NCBI GenBank assembly: GCA_030452985.1
Contig: JAKDLG010000027.1
Location: 1-40,308, forward strand
DNA length: 40,308 nt
Direction: 5' to 3'
Source: Humibacillus sp.
GTDB taxonomy: Bacteria; Actinomycetota; Actinomycetes; Actinomycetales; Dermatophilaceae
Part shown: one piece after another, positions 18,884-27,789 of the stretch
Position numbering within the stretch: position 1 is the first letter of the stretch
Layout: every line of letters begins with the position of its first letter
The notes under the pieces: generated by a model
Seen by the model: the letters and a program-made list of their open reading frames with translations, nothing else
Told to the model about the DNA's origin: nothing
Database searches by the model: none
Made by a program: the position numbers and the translations under genes

Positions 18884-20011
18884 TCACTTGTCCTTGAGCG
18901 CGTCGCGGATCTTGCCGAACAGGCCCTTGTTGGGCTGGAGACGACCCTCTGGCCGTTCCTCGCCGCGCAGCGCGGCGAACTGTCGCAGCAGCTCGGCCTG
19001 CTCGTCGGTGACCTTGGTGGGCGTGAGCACGTTGGCGTGCACGTGCAGGTCACCACGACCCCCGTGTCGCAGGTGGGTGACGCCCAGCCCGCGCATCGTC
19101 ATGATGTCGCCGGTCTGGGTTCCGGCCACGATGTCGAGGTCCTGCATGCCGTCGAAGGTCGACAGCTTCATCGACGTACCGAGGGCGGCCGCGGCCATCG
19201 GCAGCGGAACCGTCGCGTGGAGGTCGTCGCCTCGCCGCGTGTAGGTGTCGTGGTTCGCCACCTTGATCTCGACGTAGACGTCACCGGCCGGGCCGTTTCC
19301 AGGCCCCACCTCGCCCTCGCCGGAGAGCTGGATGCGCGTGCCGGTGTCGACGCCGGCCGGCACCTTGAGCTTCAGCGTTCGTCGCAGCCGAACGCGTCCG
19401 TCGCCCGAGCACTCGTGGCAGGGGTCGGTGAGAGTCGAGCCGAACCCCTGGCAGTTGACGCACGGCCGCGACGTCATGACCTGGCCGAGGAAGCTGCGCT
19501 GCACCTGCTGCACCTCACCGCGTCCCTGACAGATCGGGCACGTCTGGCGGCCGGTGCCGGGCTGGGCGCCGTCGCCGCCACACGTCGAGCACCCGGTCGC
19601 CGTGTCGATGACCAGCTCCTCCTCGGAACCGAACACCGCCTTCGAGAGGTCGAGGTCGAGCCGAACGAGGGCGTCCTGCCCACGCTGGACACGCGGGCGC
19701 GGTCCGCGGCCACCGGCCGTGGCGCCGGCACCGAAGAAGGCGTCCATGACATCGCTGAACGAGAAGCCCTGACCGGCGCCGCCGGCACCGGCGCCGGTGG
19801 CGAACGGGTCGGCGCCCATGTCGAACGACTGGCGCTTCTCGGGGTCGGAGAGCACCTCGTAGGCCTGCGAGACGCGCTTGAACTCCTCTTCCGCGTCAGC
19901 GCCGGGATTGACGTCGGGGTGCAGCTTTCTGGCCTGGCGTCGGTAGGCCTTCTTGATCTCCTCCTGACTGGCGTTGGTGGAGACACCGAGCACGGCGTAG
20001 TAGTCGTTCAA
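18884..20011 (-). CDS. dnaJ: Chaperone DnaJ (HrcA-linked copy, DnaJ2)
   Basis: Hsp40 co-chaperone that stimulates DnaK and binds unfolded proteins. It is 375 residues. The J domain has HPD ([11 protein letters not shown]), followed by a Gly/Phe region ([18 protein letters not shown]). Four CxxCxGxG zinc motifs follow ([32 protein letters not shown]), then the C-terminal substrate domains. The start is a TTG at 20011: no ATG or GTG fits upstream in frame, and the J domain begins at once. CAGGAT lies 7 nt upstream, so an independent leaderless transcript is possible. It follows hrcA by 125 bases, and this pairing marks it as the HrcA-controlled copy. Confidence 0.94.
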   Translation of the reverse strand: MNDYYAVLGVSTNASQEEIKKAYRRQARKLHPDVNPGADAEEEFKRVSQAYEVLSDPEKRQSFDMGADPFATGAGAGGAGQGFSFSDVMDAFFGAGATAGGRGPRPRVQRGQDALVRLDLDLSKAVFGSEEELVIDTATGCSTCGGDGAQPGTGRQTCPICQGRGEVQQVQRSFLGQVMTSRPCVNCQGFGSTLTDPCHECSGDGRVRLRRTLKLKVPAGVDTGTRIQLSGEGEVGPGNGPAGDVYVEIKVANHDTYTRRGDDLHATVPLPMAAAALGTSMKLSTFDGMQDLDIVAGTQTGDIMTMRGLGVTHLRHGGRGDLHVHANVLTPTKVTDEQAELLRQFAALRGEERPEGRLQPNKGLFGKIRDALKDK

Positions 20012-20136
20012 GCGGGTGATCCTGTCAGTGCGGTTGCTGCGGTTGGTTCTGGCGGTTCATTCTGGCTGGGAGCGGTTCGGACCCAGGTCGAGCGCGGTGG
20101 CCAGGCCCTGCGGGCGCCAGGCCGGAAAAGACGTGG

Positions 20137-21180
20137 TCACGTCGAGGAGTTCTCGTCGAGGATCTCGGAGACGTAGCGTGCCACCGCTCGCACGGAGGCC
20201 ATGGTCGTGGGGTAGTCCATGCGGGTCGGCCCCAGCACCCCGAGGCTGGCCACCCGCTCGACGCCCGAGCCGTAGCCCATCGAGACCAGCGAGGTCGACT
20301 GCAGCCCCGTCACCGGGTTCTCGGCACCGATGCGCACCGAGACGAGGTCGGGCTCATCGGTGAGCTGCCCGAGCAGTCGCAGCAGCACGACGTGCTCCTC
20401 GAGCGCCTCGAGGATCGGGCCGATCGACCGGGGGAAGTCGGCGCCGGCGCGCGCGAGGTTGGACTGCCCGGCCAGCACGACCCGCTCCTCGCGTTCCTCC
20501 ACGAGGGCGTCGGCCAGAGCAGACACCACGGTGCGCAGGGCGGGCCGGTCGACCTCGTCGGCCGCGTCGACGAGCGATCGCAGTCGCGTGGCCGCCGCGG
20601 TGAAGGGAACTCCGGAGGCCACCTCGTTGATGGAAGAACGCAACCGGGAGACGACCGCTTCGCCTTCGGCACCCGACAGCACCGGGTCGAGCTCGATGAC
20701 ACGCTGTTCGACGCGCCCGGTATTGACGATGAGCACCACCATGAGGTGACGGGCTCCGAGCGGCACCAGCTCGATGTGGCGAACGGTCGAGCGCGTCAGC
20801 GACGGGTACTGGACCACGGCGACCTGCCGGGTGAGGCTGGCCAGCAGTCGCACCGTGCGGTCGACGACGTCGTCGAGATCGACGGCGCCCTCGAGGAACT
20901 GGCTGATCGCCCGCTTCTCACCATGACTCAGCGGCTTGATGGCACTGAGCCGGTCGACGAACACGCGGTACCCGGCGTCGGTGGGCACCCGGCCGGCCGA
21001 CGTGTGCGGCGCGTGGATGAGGCCCTCCTCCTCGAGCAGGGCCATGTCGTTGCGCACGGTCGCGGCACTCACGCCGAGGTGGTGGCGTTCGACCAGGGCC
21101 TTGCTACCCACGGGTTCGGAGGTGTGGACGTAGTCCTGGACGATCGCACGCAGCACCATCAGCCTGCGGTCCTCGCTCAT
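20137..21180 (-). CDS. hrcA: Heat-inducible transcription repressor HrcA
   Basis: Represses heat-shock genes by binding CIRCE and is itself controlled by GroEL availability. It is 347 residues. The N-terminal winged helix has [40 protein letters not shown] and [20 protein letters not shown]. The GAF-like and dimerisation parts follow. ATG 21180 has an excellent ribosome-binding site (GAGGAGGGAGGG just upstream), in contrast to the many leaderless genes around it. The CIRCE operator lies 31-55 bases upstream, giving autoregulation together with dnaJ. Confidence 0.95.
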   Translation of the reverse strand: MSEDRRLMVLRAIVQDYVHTSEPVGSKALVERHHLGVSAATVRNDMALLEEEGLIHAPHTSAGRVPTDAGYRVFVDRLSAIKPLSHGEKRAISQFLEGAVDLDDVVDRTVRLLASLTRQVAVVQYPSLTRSTVRHIELVPLGARHLMVVLIVNTGRVEQRVIELDPVLSGAEGEAVVSRLRSSINEVASGVPFTAAATRLRSLVDAADEVDRPALRTVVSALADALVEEREERVVLAGQSNLARAGADFPRSIGPILEALEEHVVLLRLLGQLTDEPDLVSVRIGAENPVTGLQSTSLVSMGYGSGVERVASLGVLGPTRMDYPTTMASVRAVARYVSEILDENSST

Positions 21181-21210
21181 CTCGCCCTCCCTCCTCGTCC
21201 GGCCGTGATC

Positions 21211-21241
21211 TGGCACTCTCTCGATTCGAGTGCCAAGTCTA
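21211..21241 (-). promoter_or_regulatory. CIRCE operator and -10 element of hrcA-dnaJ
   Basis: Perfect 8-bp arms TGGCACTC and GAGTGCCA separated by exactly 9 bp (21211-21235), the classical CIRCE geometry. A minus-strand -10 element TAGACT (21241-21236) abuts it, so the operator covers the transcription start. A weak -35, TCGGAA, lies 17 bp further upstream. Confidence 0.92.
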
Positions 21242-21410
21242 CGACGATCCGCCGTCAGTTCCGACTTCACTACGGTAAGCCGCTCAGCGGCCGTGCGCTC
21301 CCTGCCTGCTACTCCCCGCGCCCGGCCCATCCTGTCGTCGATCGAAGGCCGCCTTCAGATGCCTGGTCGGAGTGCGTGCGTGGCGAGGGGGCAGCAGAGC
21401 GGCGACGGCC

Positions 21411-21416
21411 TACGAT
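21411..21416 (+). promoter_or_regulatory. -10 element of the DUF3097 gene
   Basis: TACGAT followed by 8 nt and then GTG 21425; no ribosome-binding site. Spacing is one base longer than at most starts in this window. Confidence 0.45.
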
Positions 21417-21424
21417 CACTGATC

Positions 21425-22327
21425 GTGTCGCAGCTACCGCCCCGCCCCTCCGACCGTTACGGCGCCGACGTGTTGTCCGGTGACTGGAAGGCGCCGAAGC
21501 GTGGTCGGTCGACCCCGGTGGCCGCCGAGCGGGGCCTCGTCGTGGAGGAGGTCGAGACCGGTTGGGTCGGCGCGGTGGTTCGCGTCGAGAAAGCCGGTCG
21601 GATGCACGTCGTACACCTCGAGGATCGGCGGGGGCGCACCAAGGGGTTCCCACTGGGGCCCGGATTCCAGGTCGACGGGCGACCCGTCACGCTCACCGCC
21701 CCCCGCGTGGCCTCCGAGGCCGCCCTGGCCACCGCGCGACAGGCGCAGGCCCGCACGGCGAGCGGGTCGGTCGCCGTGCACGGCGCCCGGGCCCGGGTCG
21801 CCAGCGGCTCGCGCCTCTACGTCGAAGGGCGGCACGACGCCGAGCTCGTCGAGAAGGTCTGGGGCGATGACCTGCGTGTCGAGGGAGTCGTCGTCGAGCT
21901 GATGGACGGCGTCGACGACCTGGCCGGCATCATCACCGACTTCGGCCCGGGGCCCGGCCGGCGGATCGGGGTCCTGGTCGACCATCTCGTGCCCGGCACC
22001 AAGGAGGCGCGCATCGTCGATCAGGCGCGCGCCCTCCCCGGGCTGAAGAACGACGTGCTGGTCCTCGGCCATCCGTATGTCGACGTGTGGCAGTCGGTGC
22101 GACCTGAGCGGCTGGGCTGGGAGCGGTGGCCGGTCATTCCCCGGGGAACCTCGTGGAAGCACGGCATCTGCGCAGCGCTCGGCTGGCCGCACGACACCCA
22201 GGCTGATATCGCGCGAGCCTGGAAGCGCATCCTCGGCACCGTGCGCAGCTACGCCGACCTTGAGCCCACCCTGCTGGCCAGTGTGGAGGAGCTCATCGAC
22301 TTCGTCACCGCGCCGACCACCGACTGA
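21425..22327 (+). CDS. DUF3097-family protein
   Basis: Conserved actinobacterial protein of unknown function, 300 residues from GTG 21425. It begins VSQLPPRPSDRYGADVLSGD and contains a basic region (WKAPKRGRSTPVAAERGL) and a beta-rich middle (VEKAGRMHVVHLEDRRGRT). The C-terminal half has a TOPRIM-like look: LYVEGRHDAELVEKVWGDD carries the Glu of such domains, and VLVDHLVPGTKEARI could hold the Asp. If real, it would bind Mg and nucleic acid; this is inference. The location beside hrcA/dnaJ is typical of the family. It converges on the CHAP gene, with 12 bases between the stops. Confidence 0.85.
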   Translation: MSQLPPRPSDRYGADVLSGDWKAPKRGRSTPVAAERGLVVEEVETGWVGAVVRVEKAGRMHVVHLEDRRGRTKGFPLGPGFQVDGRPVTLTAPRVASEAALATARQAQARTASGSVAVHGARARVASGSRLYVEGRHDAELVEKVWGDDLRVEGVVVELMDGVDDLAGIITDFGPGPGRRIGVLVDHLVPGTKEARIVDQARALPGLKNDVLVLGHPYVDVWQSVRPERLGWERWPVIPRGTSWKHGICAALGWPHDTQADIARAWKRILGTVRSYADLEPTLLASVEELIDFVTAPTTD

Positions 22328-22339
22328 GCAGATCGGTGG

Positions 22340-24103
22340 CTACCGCACGTACCCCTGCACGTCGACGACGAGATGCGAGCTCGCGGTCGTGAACACCCGA
22401 ACGTAGCCGTCGGCGCCCACCTTTGCCATGACGGAGTTCGCGATCGTGTGACCGGCCCGGAAGTTGACGTTGGAGGTGCCGGGGCGACTGACACCGGAGG
22501 GGTAGACCACGGCCACTCCCGAGGTGCTCGGAGACACCATGACCACGTTGAGCAGCACCGCCTTCACCGTCGATGGGACCCCCGACCGACCCGTGACCTT
22601 GATGGCGGTGCTCGTGCCGCCGGCCGGCCGGCCGGATGAGGTACGGGTGTCGAGCAGACGCACCGGGGTCAGCCCCACGACGTTCGAGCCCGACGGGGCC
22701 CACCCGACGACATCGACGATGAGGTGTGAGTCGGTGTTGGGCCGCAGGCTCACCCGGCCATCGGAGCCGATTTTCGACAGCACCAGGCCGGCCACGGTGT
22801 CACCGGCGTCGTAGTTGATGTTCGACGTGGGTGGCCGGGAACCTCCCGAGGGCCAGGCCGTGACATAACCTCGCGCTGTGGGCTCCGTCACCGTCACGTT
22901 GAGCAGGGCCGCACCGGCGCTGGAGGGCAAGCCACCCGACCCGGTCACGGTGAGACCTACGGTCTCACCGCCCCCGACCTTCGCCCGATGACCGCCGGTG
23001 GCGGTACGCGTGTCGAGCAGGCGCTTGGGCGTGACGGTGGTCAGACCGGTGCTCGACTGAGCAAAGCCGGCCACGTCCACCACCACGTCGGTGGTGCCCG
23101 AGGCGTAGACCTTGACCTTGCCGTCGGTTCCCACCTTGGTCACCACTTGGTTGGCGACGGTCCAACCGGTGCGGTAGTTGACGTTCGACGTCGGGGGTCG
23201 CGTCGAACCCGACGGGTAGACGCGCAGGTAACCCGACGACTTCGCCTTGACGGCCGTGACGTTCAGCACTGCCGACGTCACCCCTGCGCTCGGCAGGCCG
23301 CCACGACCGGCCACCTGCACGCTGATCTCGCTGCGGCCGCCCACCTGGCTCCTGCTCGCGCCCAACCCCGAGCGGGTGTCGACCAGTCTGGCCGGGGTGA
23401 TCGCCTGGTACGACGCGGCAGTGGAGGCCGCGACGTCCTTGAGGTGGATGAACCCCTTCGGCCACCGGCCGCCGGTGCGGGTGATCTTGCGCCACCGGAA
23501 GTCACCGCCCCAGTTGTCTTCGGAGACGTAGATCTCCGACGACGACACGACCCGTTCGACGTAGGCCACGTGCCCCGACGCCGAGAACGAGCTGTCCCAC
23601 CAGGCCACGGCGCCGACCGCGGGCGAGTCGTTGGTCTGACGGGCCAGTGCCACCCCCCAGTTGAGGGCGTTCCCACTGATGGCAGCGGGCCTGGTGCTCG
23701 ACATGCCGTTGCGGATCATCCGGTAGGCGACATAGTTGGTGCAGTTGTGACCGCCGTACTGCGACCAGAAGCTCGACCGGTAGACGCCGTCGTACCCGTC
23801 GTTGCCGTAGCCGGCCGCCTTGCACGGCGAGAAGCTGGTGCAGAGCACGATCCATTCGGACGAGGTGGCGTTCTGCACCGGGTCGACCATGGGCGCCGGC
23901 TCGGGACCTTGGACCGACTGCGGGCTCTCCGGCCCGCTCGTGGCGGACGGGTCACCTCCTCCGACGCTGTCGTCGGCGACGGCGATCGTGGTCGGGCCGA
24001 CGCCGGCCACGAGCGCCAGAACGGTGCCGATGGCGAGCAGTCCGACGCGGGTGCGCCACCTTCTCGGTCGGCGCAGGGCAGGACGTACGTCAGAATCAGC
24101 CAC
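22340..24103 (-). CDS. Secreted CHAP-domain protein with three C-terminal beta repeats
   Basis: 587 residues. A Sec signal peptide is visible (basic start, hydrophobic 20-42, cleavage likely after AVA43). A CHAP amidase/peptidase domain spans about 85-230 with catalytic Cys121 (GGHNCTNYVAY) and His178 (SGHVAYVE), plus DNWGGDFRWRK. Three tandem repeats of 110-122 residues follow (235-356, 357-477, 478-587). Each opens with a TP-x-RLLDTRT-type motif, contains LNVT and RP-x-TSNVNY, and ends with VVDV-x-G. The enzyme part probably cuts peptidoglycan cross-bridges or amide bonds; the repeats may bind wall polymers. GTG 24103 has GGAG 6-7 nt upstream. The 189 bases upstream hold no gene. Confidence 0.86.
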   Translation of the reverse strand: MADSDVRPALRRPRRWRTRVGLLAIGTVLALVAGVGPTTIAVADDSVGGGDPSATSGPESPQSVQGPEPAPMVDPVQNATSSEWIVLCTSFSPCKAAGYGNDGYDGVYRSSFWSQYGGHNCTNYVAYRMIRNGMSSTRPAAISGNALNWGVALARQTNDSPAVGAVAWWDSSFSASGHVAYVERVVSSSEIYVSEDNWGGDFRWRKITRTGGRWPKGFIHLKDVAASTAASYQAITPARLVDTRSGLGASRSQVGGRSEISVQVAGRGGLPSAGVTSAVLNVTAVKAKSSGYLRVYPSGSTRPPTSNVNYRTGWTVANQVVTKVGTDGKVKVYASGTTDVVVDVAGFAQSSTGLTTVTPKRLLDTRTATGGHRAKVGGGETVGLTVTGSGGLPSSAGAALLNVTVTEPTARGYVTAWPSGGSRPPTSNINYDAGDTVAGLVLSKIGSDGRVSLRPNTDSHLIVDVVGWAPSGSNVVGLTPVRLLDTRTSSGRPAGGTSTAIKVTGRSGVPSTVKAVLLNVVMVSPSTSGVAVVYPSGVSRPGTSNVNFRAGHTIANSVMAKVGADGYVRVFTTASSHLVVDVQGYVR

Positions 24104-24270
24104 GATATCTCCAGAAGTTGGGTGCTCCCGGGAAAAGATAGTCAAGTCACCACGCCGTGTGGGTCTTGAGTCGTAACAATCTTTATGTGAACCCTGAGTT
24201 CTAGCGTGACAGGTGTGATATGAGCCGGGGCTAGGTAGCCAGGGCGCCACGCTGCCCCAAGGCCAGGGCT

Positions 24271-24306
24271 GTCGTCAGCGTCGTCAGTGTCGTCAGCGTC
24301 GTCGGC
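24271..24306. repeat. 9-bp tandem repeat, four copies, at the end of the ALDH gene
   Basis: GTCGTCAGC occurs four times head to tail with one-base changes (third and final copies at 24289 and 24298). It covers the last codons of the aldehyde dehydrogenase gene (a run of Arg) and continues past the stop. Probably replication slippage. Confidence 0.7.
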
Positions 24307-25732
24307 GGGGCGACAGCAGCAGCTGCACGAGCCGCTGCTTCACGCCCGCGAACGGTGGGTAGACCAGGGCTGTGGAGTCGGGCCGCGTGGGCTGTCGCAG
24401 CACGCCCTTGGCGTGCGTGAACGTCTCGATCGAGGCTCGGCCGTGGTAGGCACCCATGCCGCTGGGTCCCACCCCGCCGAACGGCAGGTCGGGCACCGAC
24501 AGGTGGGCGAGCGGGATGTTCACCCCCAGACCACCGGAGGAGGTCTCCCGCTCGAAACGTCGTCGCGTGGCGGCATCATCGGTGAAGAGGTAGAGCGCCA
24601 GGGGCTGGTCACGTTCGTTGATGAAGTCGATGGCCGCATCGATGCCCGCGACCTCCACCAGCGGCAGAACGGGCCCGAAGATCTCGTCCTGCATGACGAG
24701 GTCGTCGCCGGTGATGCCATCGAGCACGGTCGGCTCGATGTAGCGGTTCCGGGCGTCGCAGCCTCCCCCGGACGCCACCCGCGCCGGGTCGATCAGGTTC
24801 GACAGCCGGTCGAAGTGACGGTCGTTGATGATTCGGCCGTAGTCGGGCGAGGATGCCGGGTCGTCACCGAAGAAGTCGCCGATCGCCTGCGTCAACAACG
24901 GCAACAGGCCGTCGATGACCTCGCGGGTGGCGAGCACGTAGTCGGGCGCGACGCAGGTCTGGCCGGCGTTGGTGAACTTGCCCCAGACGATCCGGCGGGC
25001 CGCCGCCTCGAGATCGGCAGTGTCGTCGACGTAGGTGGGCGACTTGCCGCCGAGCTCGAGGGTGACCGGCGTCAGGTGCTTCGCCGCGGCCTCGAGCACG
25101 ACCCGCCCGACCGCGCCGTTGCCGGTGTAGAAGATGTGGTCGAAGCGCTGGGCGAGCAGGGCCGTGGTCTCGGGCACCCCGCCCTCGACCACGTGAACGG
25201 CATCCTGGTCGAGATAGGCAGGGAGCAGCTGGCTCAGCGCGTGGGCCGAGGCACGAGAGACCTCACTGGGCTTGACCACGACCGCGTTGCCGCCGGCCAG
25301 GGCTCCGGCCAGTGGGGTGAGGGCCAGCTGCACCGGGTAGTTCCACGGGGCGATGACCAGCACGACACCGAGCGGCTCACGAATGACGCGCGCCTTGGCG
25401 AAGGGCAGCGTGACCGGCACCGGGACGCGCTCGGGACGTAACCACGACCGCAGGTGCCTCAGGGTGTGGTCGATCTCGTTCACGGTGAAGCCGATCTCGG
25501 TGATCATCGACTCGGTCGCACTCTTGCCGAGGTCGACCGCCAGGGCTTCGCAGAGCAGGTCGCCGTTGTCGACCAGCATCCGGCGCAGGGCACGCAGCTG
25601 ACGCTCTCGCCACGCCAGCGGTTTGGTGACCCCTCGGGCGTAGGTGCCGCGGGCACCGGCCACCAGCACGGCGGCCTGTGCCGGTCCGAATCGCGTTGGG
25701 GTGCGATCAGTCTCGAACGTCGTGTCGGTCAT
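24293..25732 (-). CDS. NAD(P)-dependent aldehyde dehydrogenase (class 3-like)
   Basis: Oxidises an aldehyde to its acid; 479 residues, cytosolic. The active site is complete: Glu226 in LELGGKSP and Cys260 in AGQTCVAPDYVL. The cofactor region has VIAPWNYPVQL, VVKPSEVS and YTGNGAVGR. Length and the APDYVL motif match the class 3 (fatty aldehyde) group rather than betaine or succinate-semialdehyde enzymes. Substrate not determinable. ATG 25732 has AGAAGGA about 5 nt upstream. It lies 13 bases downstream of hemW on the same strand and could be co-transcribed. Confidence 0.9.
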   Translation of the reverse strand: MTDTTFETDRTPTRFGPAQAAVLVAGARGTYARGVTKPLAWRERQLRALRRMLVDNGDLLCEALAVDLGKSATESMITEIGFTVNEIDHTLRHLRSWLRPERVPVPVTLPFAKARVIREPLGVVLVIAPWNYPVQLALTPLAGALAGGNAVVVKPSEVSRASAHALSQLLPAYLDQDAVHVVEGGVPETTALLAQRFDHIFYTGNGAVGRVVLEAAAKHLTPVTLELGGKSPTYVDDTADLEAAARRIVWGKFTNAGQTCVAPDYVLATREVIDGLLPLLTQAIGDFFGDDPASSPDYGRIINDRHFDRLSNLIDPARVASGGGCDARNRYIEPTVLDGITGDDLVMQDEIFGPVLPLVEVAGIDAAIDFINERDQPLALYLFTDDAATRRRFERETSSGGLGVNIPLAHLSVPDLPFGGVGPSGMGAYHGRASIETFTHAKGVLRQPTRPDSTALVYPPFAGVKQRLVQLLLSPRRRR

Positions 25733-25745
25733 CGGGTCCTTCTTG

Positions 25746-26990
25746 TCAGGGGGCCAGGAGTCGGTGGACGACGGTGTCGGCGAGCAGACGCCCCCGCCGG
25801 GTGAGTACAACCCGTCCTGCGGAGAGCGCTGACGGTCCGTCGACGAGCCCGTCGGCGATGAGCCCGGCCACGGCCCTACGGCCCCAGCTCTGCACCTGAT
25901 CAAGGGGCAGTCCGTCGACGAGCCTCGATCCGAGCAGCACCCGCTCGTCGTGACGCTGCCCGGCCGTCAGCGTCTCCCGGGCGTGGGCCGGCGACGCGCC
26001 GTCGGCCAACCGGGCGGCATAGGCGCTGGGATGCTTGACGTTCCACCACCGCACCCCGCCCACGTGGCTGTGTGCGCCCGGGCCGATGCCCCACCAGTTG
26101 GTGCCCGACCAGTAGGCGATGTTGTGACGGCACCGGGTGTTCGGCGACGTGGCCCAGTTGCTCACCTCGTACCAGCCCAACCCGGCGGCAGCCAGCACCT
26201 CGTCGGCCAGCTCGTACTTGTCGGCCTCGTCGTCGTCGTCGGGCATCGCGACCTCGCCCCGACGCACCTGGGCCGCCAGCTTGGTGCCCGCCTCGACGAC
26301 GAGGGCGTAGGCCGAGACGTGGTCGGGTGCCAGCGCCACGACGGCGTCGAGGCTGCGCTGCCAGTCGGCCAGTGACTCTCCCGGCGTGCCGTAGATGAGG
26401 TCGAGGCTCACCTGCAGCCCGACGTTGCGGGCAGCGGACACGGCTCGCGCCACGTTGTCGGGGTCGTGGGTGCGCTCGAGCGTGGCCAGCACGTCTGGCA
26501 CGGCCGACTGCATCCCGATCGAGACCCGGGTGAACCCACCGGCGGCGAGCTCGTGGAGCGATTCGGGTGTGACCGAGTCGGGGTTGGCCTCGGTCGTCAC
26601 CTCAGCATCGGCCACGAGACCGAAGCGCTGCCGGATGCCGTCGAGAACCTTGACGAGGTCGGCCGAGCGCAACATCGTCGGGGTTCCGCCGCCGATGAAC
26701 ACCGTTGACACGACGGGAGACCGGTCACCGAGCACCTCCCGGGCGAGGTCGATCTCGCGCAGCGCGACCCCGGCGTACGTCTCGACCCCCACGGACGCGC
26801 CGTGGGCCCCACGGCCACCCAGCTCGGTCAGGGTGTAGGTGTTGAAGTCGCAGTAGCCGCAGCGCACCGTGCAGAACGGCACGTGCACGTAGACGCCCAG
26901 GTCGACGTCGGCCAGCCCCTCAAGGGCGGAGGCCGGGAGGCGGCCCGATGCGGGAGCAGGGTCGCCGTCGGGCAGCGCGGAAGGCGACAT
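25746..26990 (-). CDS. hemW: Radical SAM heme chaperone HemW
   Basis: Heme-binding radical SAM protein thought to insert heme into respiratory enzymes; long confused with oxygen-independent coproporphyrinogen oxidase HemN. It is 414 residues. The cluster motif is Cys40-x3-Cys44-x2-Cys47 (CTVRCGYCDFN), and the SAM region has VFIGGGTPTML. It lacks the long N-terminal part and extra residues of true HemN. ATG 26990 lies 7 nt after GACAAT; ATG 26999 would add three residues but overlaps the -10 element. A hemW close to lepA and hrcA is standard gene order. Confidence 0.92.
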   Translation of the reverse strand: MSPSALPDGDPAPASGRLPASALEGLADVDLGVYVHVPFCTVRCGYCDFNTYTLTELGGRGAHGASVGVETYAGVALREIDLAREVLGDRSPVVSTVFIGGGTPTMLRSADLVKVLDGIRQRFGLVADAEVTTEANPDSVTPESLHELAAGGFTRVSIGMQSAVPDVLATLERTHDPDNVARAVSAARNVGLQVSLDLIYGTPGESLADWQRSLDAVVALAPDHVSAYALVVEAGTKLAAQVRRGEVAMPDDDDEADKYELADEVLAAAGLGWYEVSNWATSPNTRCRHNIAYWSGTNWWGIGPGAHSHVGGVRWWNVKHPSAYAARLADGASPAHARETLTAGQRHDERVLLGSRLVDGLPLDQVQSWGRRAVAGLIADGLVDGPSALSAGRVVLTRRGRLLADTVVHRLLAP

Positions 26991-26997
26991 GGACACC

Positions 26998-27003
26998 ATT
27001 GTC
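26998..27003 (-). promoter_or_regulatory. -10 element of hemW
   Basis: GACAAT on the minus strand, 7 nt before ATG 26990, the same element and spacing as recO. Confidence 0.45.
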
Positions 27004-27114
27004 TCAGGATCCGACCCCCCGTCAGTCCCGGTCGGCCAACCCGAGACCAGGAGCCTGCTGAACAACCGCACTGACCGCTGCTGCGCAACCGGCGAGTGCA
27101 GGATCCACACCACG

Positions 27115-27585
27115 TCAGGGACGTGGCGCCTGGCACACGGCATGCCCACCCGGGCAGAGGTAGTAGGAGACTCCCGGCGCCAGCACCGTGCGCGAGGCGA
27201 TCCGGTAGGCGGCCGGGGCGCTGCCCTGCTCGAGCGTGATGACGTACGGGGTGGACAGGTACCAACCGCCGTCGTACTGGCCGAAGACGTCGTTCGCCCC
27301 CGCTGCGTACCCCGCGGTGAAGGCGTCCTGCACCGGCTGTCGGGAGTCGGGGGGCAACGCCGCGCCTTCTTGCAGGGCCCGGCCCTCCTGCCGCCCCTGC
27401 GCCTGGCCGGCTCTGAGTCCCTTGAGATACCCAGCGCTGTTCCCCGCCTGGTAGCCGGCTTCCTGAGCGACCGTCGTGTCGGTACTCGCCCGGCCCGCAA
27501 CGAACAAGCCCGCCGCCAGAACCGGTGCGAGTACCGAGACCGCCACCCGTCTCCACCCTCGTGCCGTCAATCGGGCCACCTCCAT
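27115..27585 (-). CDS. Membrane-anchored protein with a glycine-every-fourth-residue repeat
   Basis: 156 residues, family not recognised. A basic N-terminus leads into one hydrophobic helix at about 14-31 (VAVSVLAPVLAAGLFVAG), which is a signal anchor or uncleaved signal. Next comes a run with glycine at 44, 48, 52, 56, 60, 64 and 68 (GYQAGNSAGYLKGLRAGQAQ), a strict G-x-x-x pattern. It resumes as AGYAAGAND before a compact C-terminal segment with YDGGWYLSTPYVITLEQG and a Cys pair (YYLCPGGHAVCQ). The outer part is probably small and disulphide-linked. ATG 27585 has a G-rich but imperfect ribosome-binding site; a TTG further in is possible. It stands alone on its strand. Confidence 0.7.
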   Translation of the reverse strand: MEVARLTARGWRRVAVSVLAPVLAAGLFVAGRASTDTTVAQEAGYQAGNSAGYLKGLRAGQAQGRQEGRALQEGAALPPDSRQPVQDAFTAGYAAGANDVFGQYDGGWYLSTPYVITLEQGSAPAAYRIASRTVLAPGVSYYLCPGGHAVCQAPRP

Positions 27586-27777
27586 GGAACACCCACCCGC
27601 AACCGTTCATCGTGACCGAATCGGCCGACGAGTGAACGACCGGCGCTGAACACCCGTTCTGTGAAACTACGCCGCCGGCAGCGCTGCGGGGGGCGTGTCT
27701 CGTGCCGGCCCCAGCTCGGAGCACGAGAGGGTGCGGGCCGTGACCGGTCGGTGGTCACCCGGGCGGCCCCGCTCGCC
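27586..27777. other. Divergent intergenic region with inverted repeat
   Basis: About 190 bases between the glycine-repeat gene and the phosphatase gene. It holds an inverted pair CGTTCA / TGAACG separated by 23 bases and a direct repeat GGGTGTTC, both upstream of the minus-strand gene. No ORF is supported. Possible operator for the glycine-repeat gene; weak. Confidence 0.3.
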
Positions 27778-27783
27778 TATCGT
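27778..27783 (+). promoter_or_regulatory. -10 element of the phosphatase gene
   Basis: TATCGT followed by 6 nt and ATG 27790, identical in hexamer and spacing to the alkB-like gene. Confidence 0.55.
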
Positions 27784-27789
27784 CGAAGG

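Noticed and set aside
18841..19056. N-terminal extension of RsmE into dnaJ
   Set aside because: Overlaps conserved dnaJ C-terminal codons in another frame; family length fits GTG 18840.
20023..20066. Tiny [14 protein letters not shown] just upstream of dnaJ
   Set aside because: Eleven codons, no ribosome-binding site or leader-like codon run; probably chance.
24104..24292. Riboswitch (for example c-di-AMP type) upstream of the CHAP gene
   Set aside because: Cell-wall hydrolase genes in Actinobacteria often have one, but I could not find the conserved motifs in this 189-base region.
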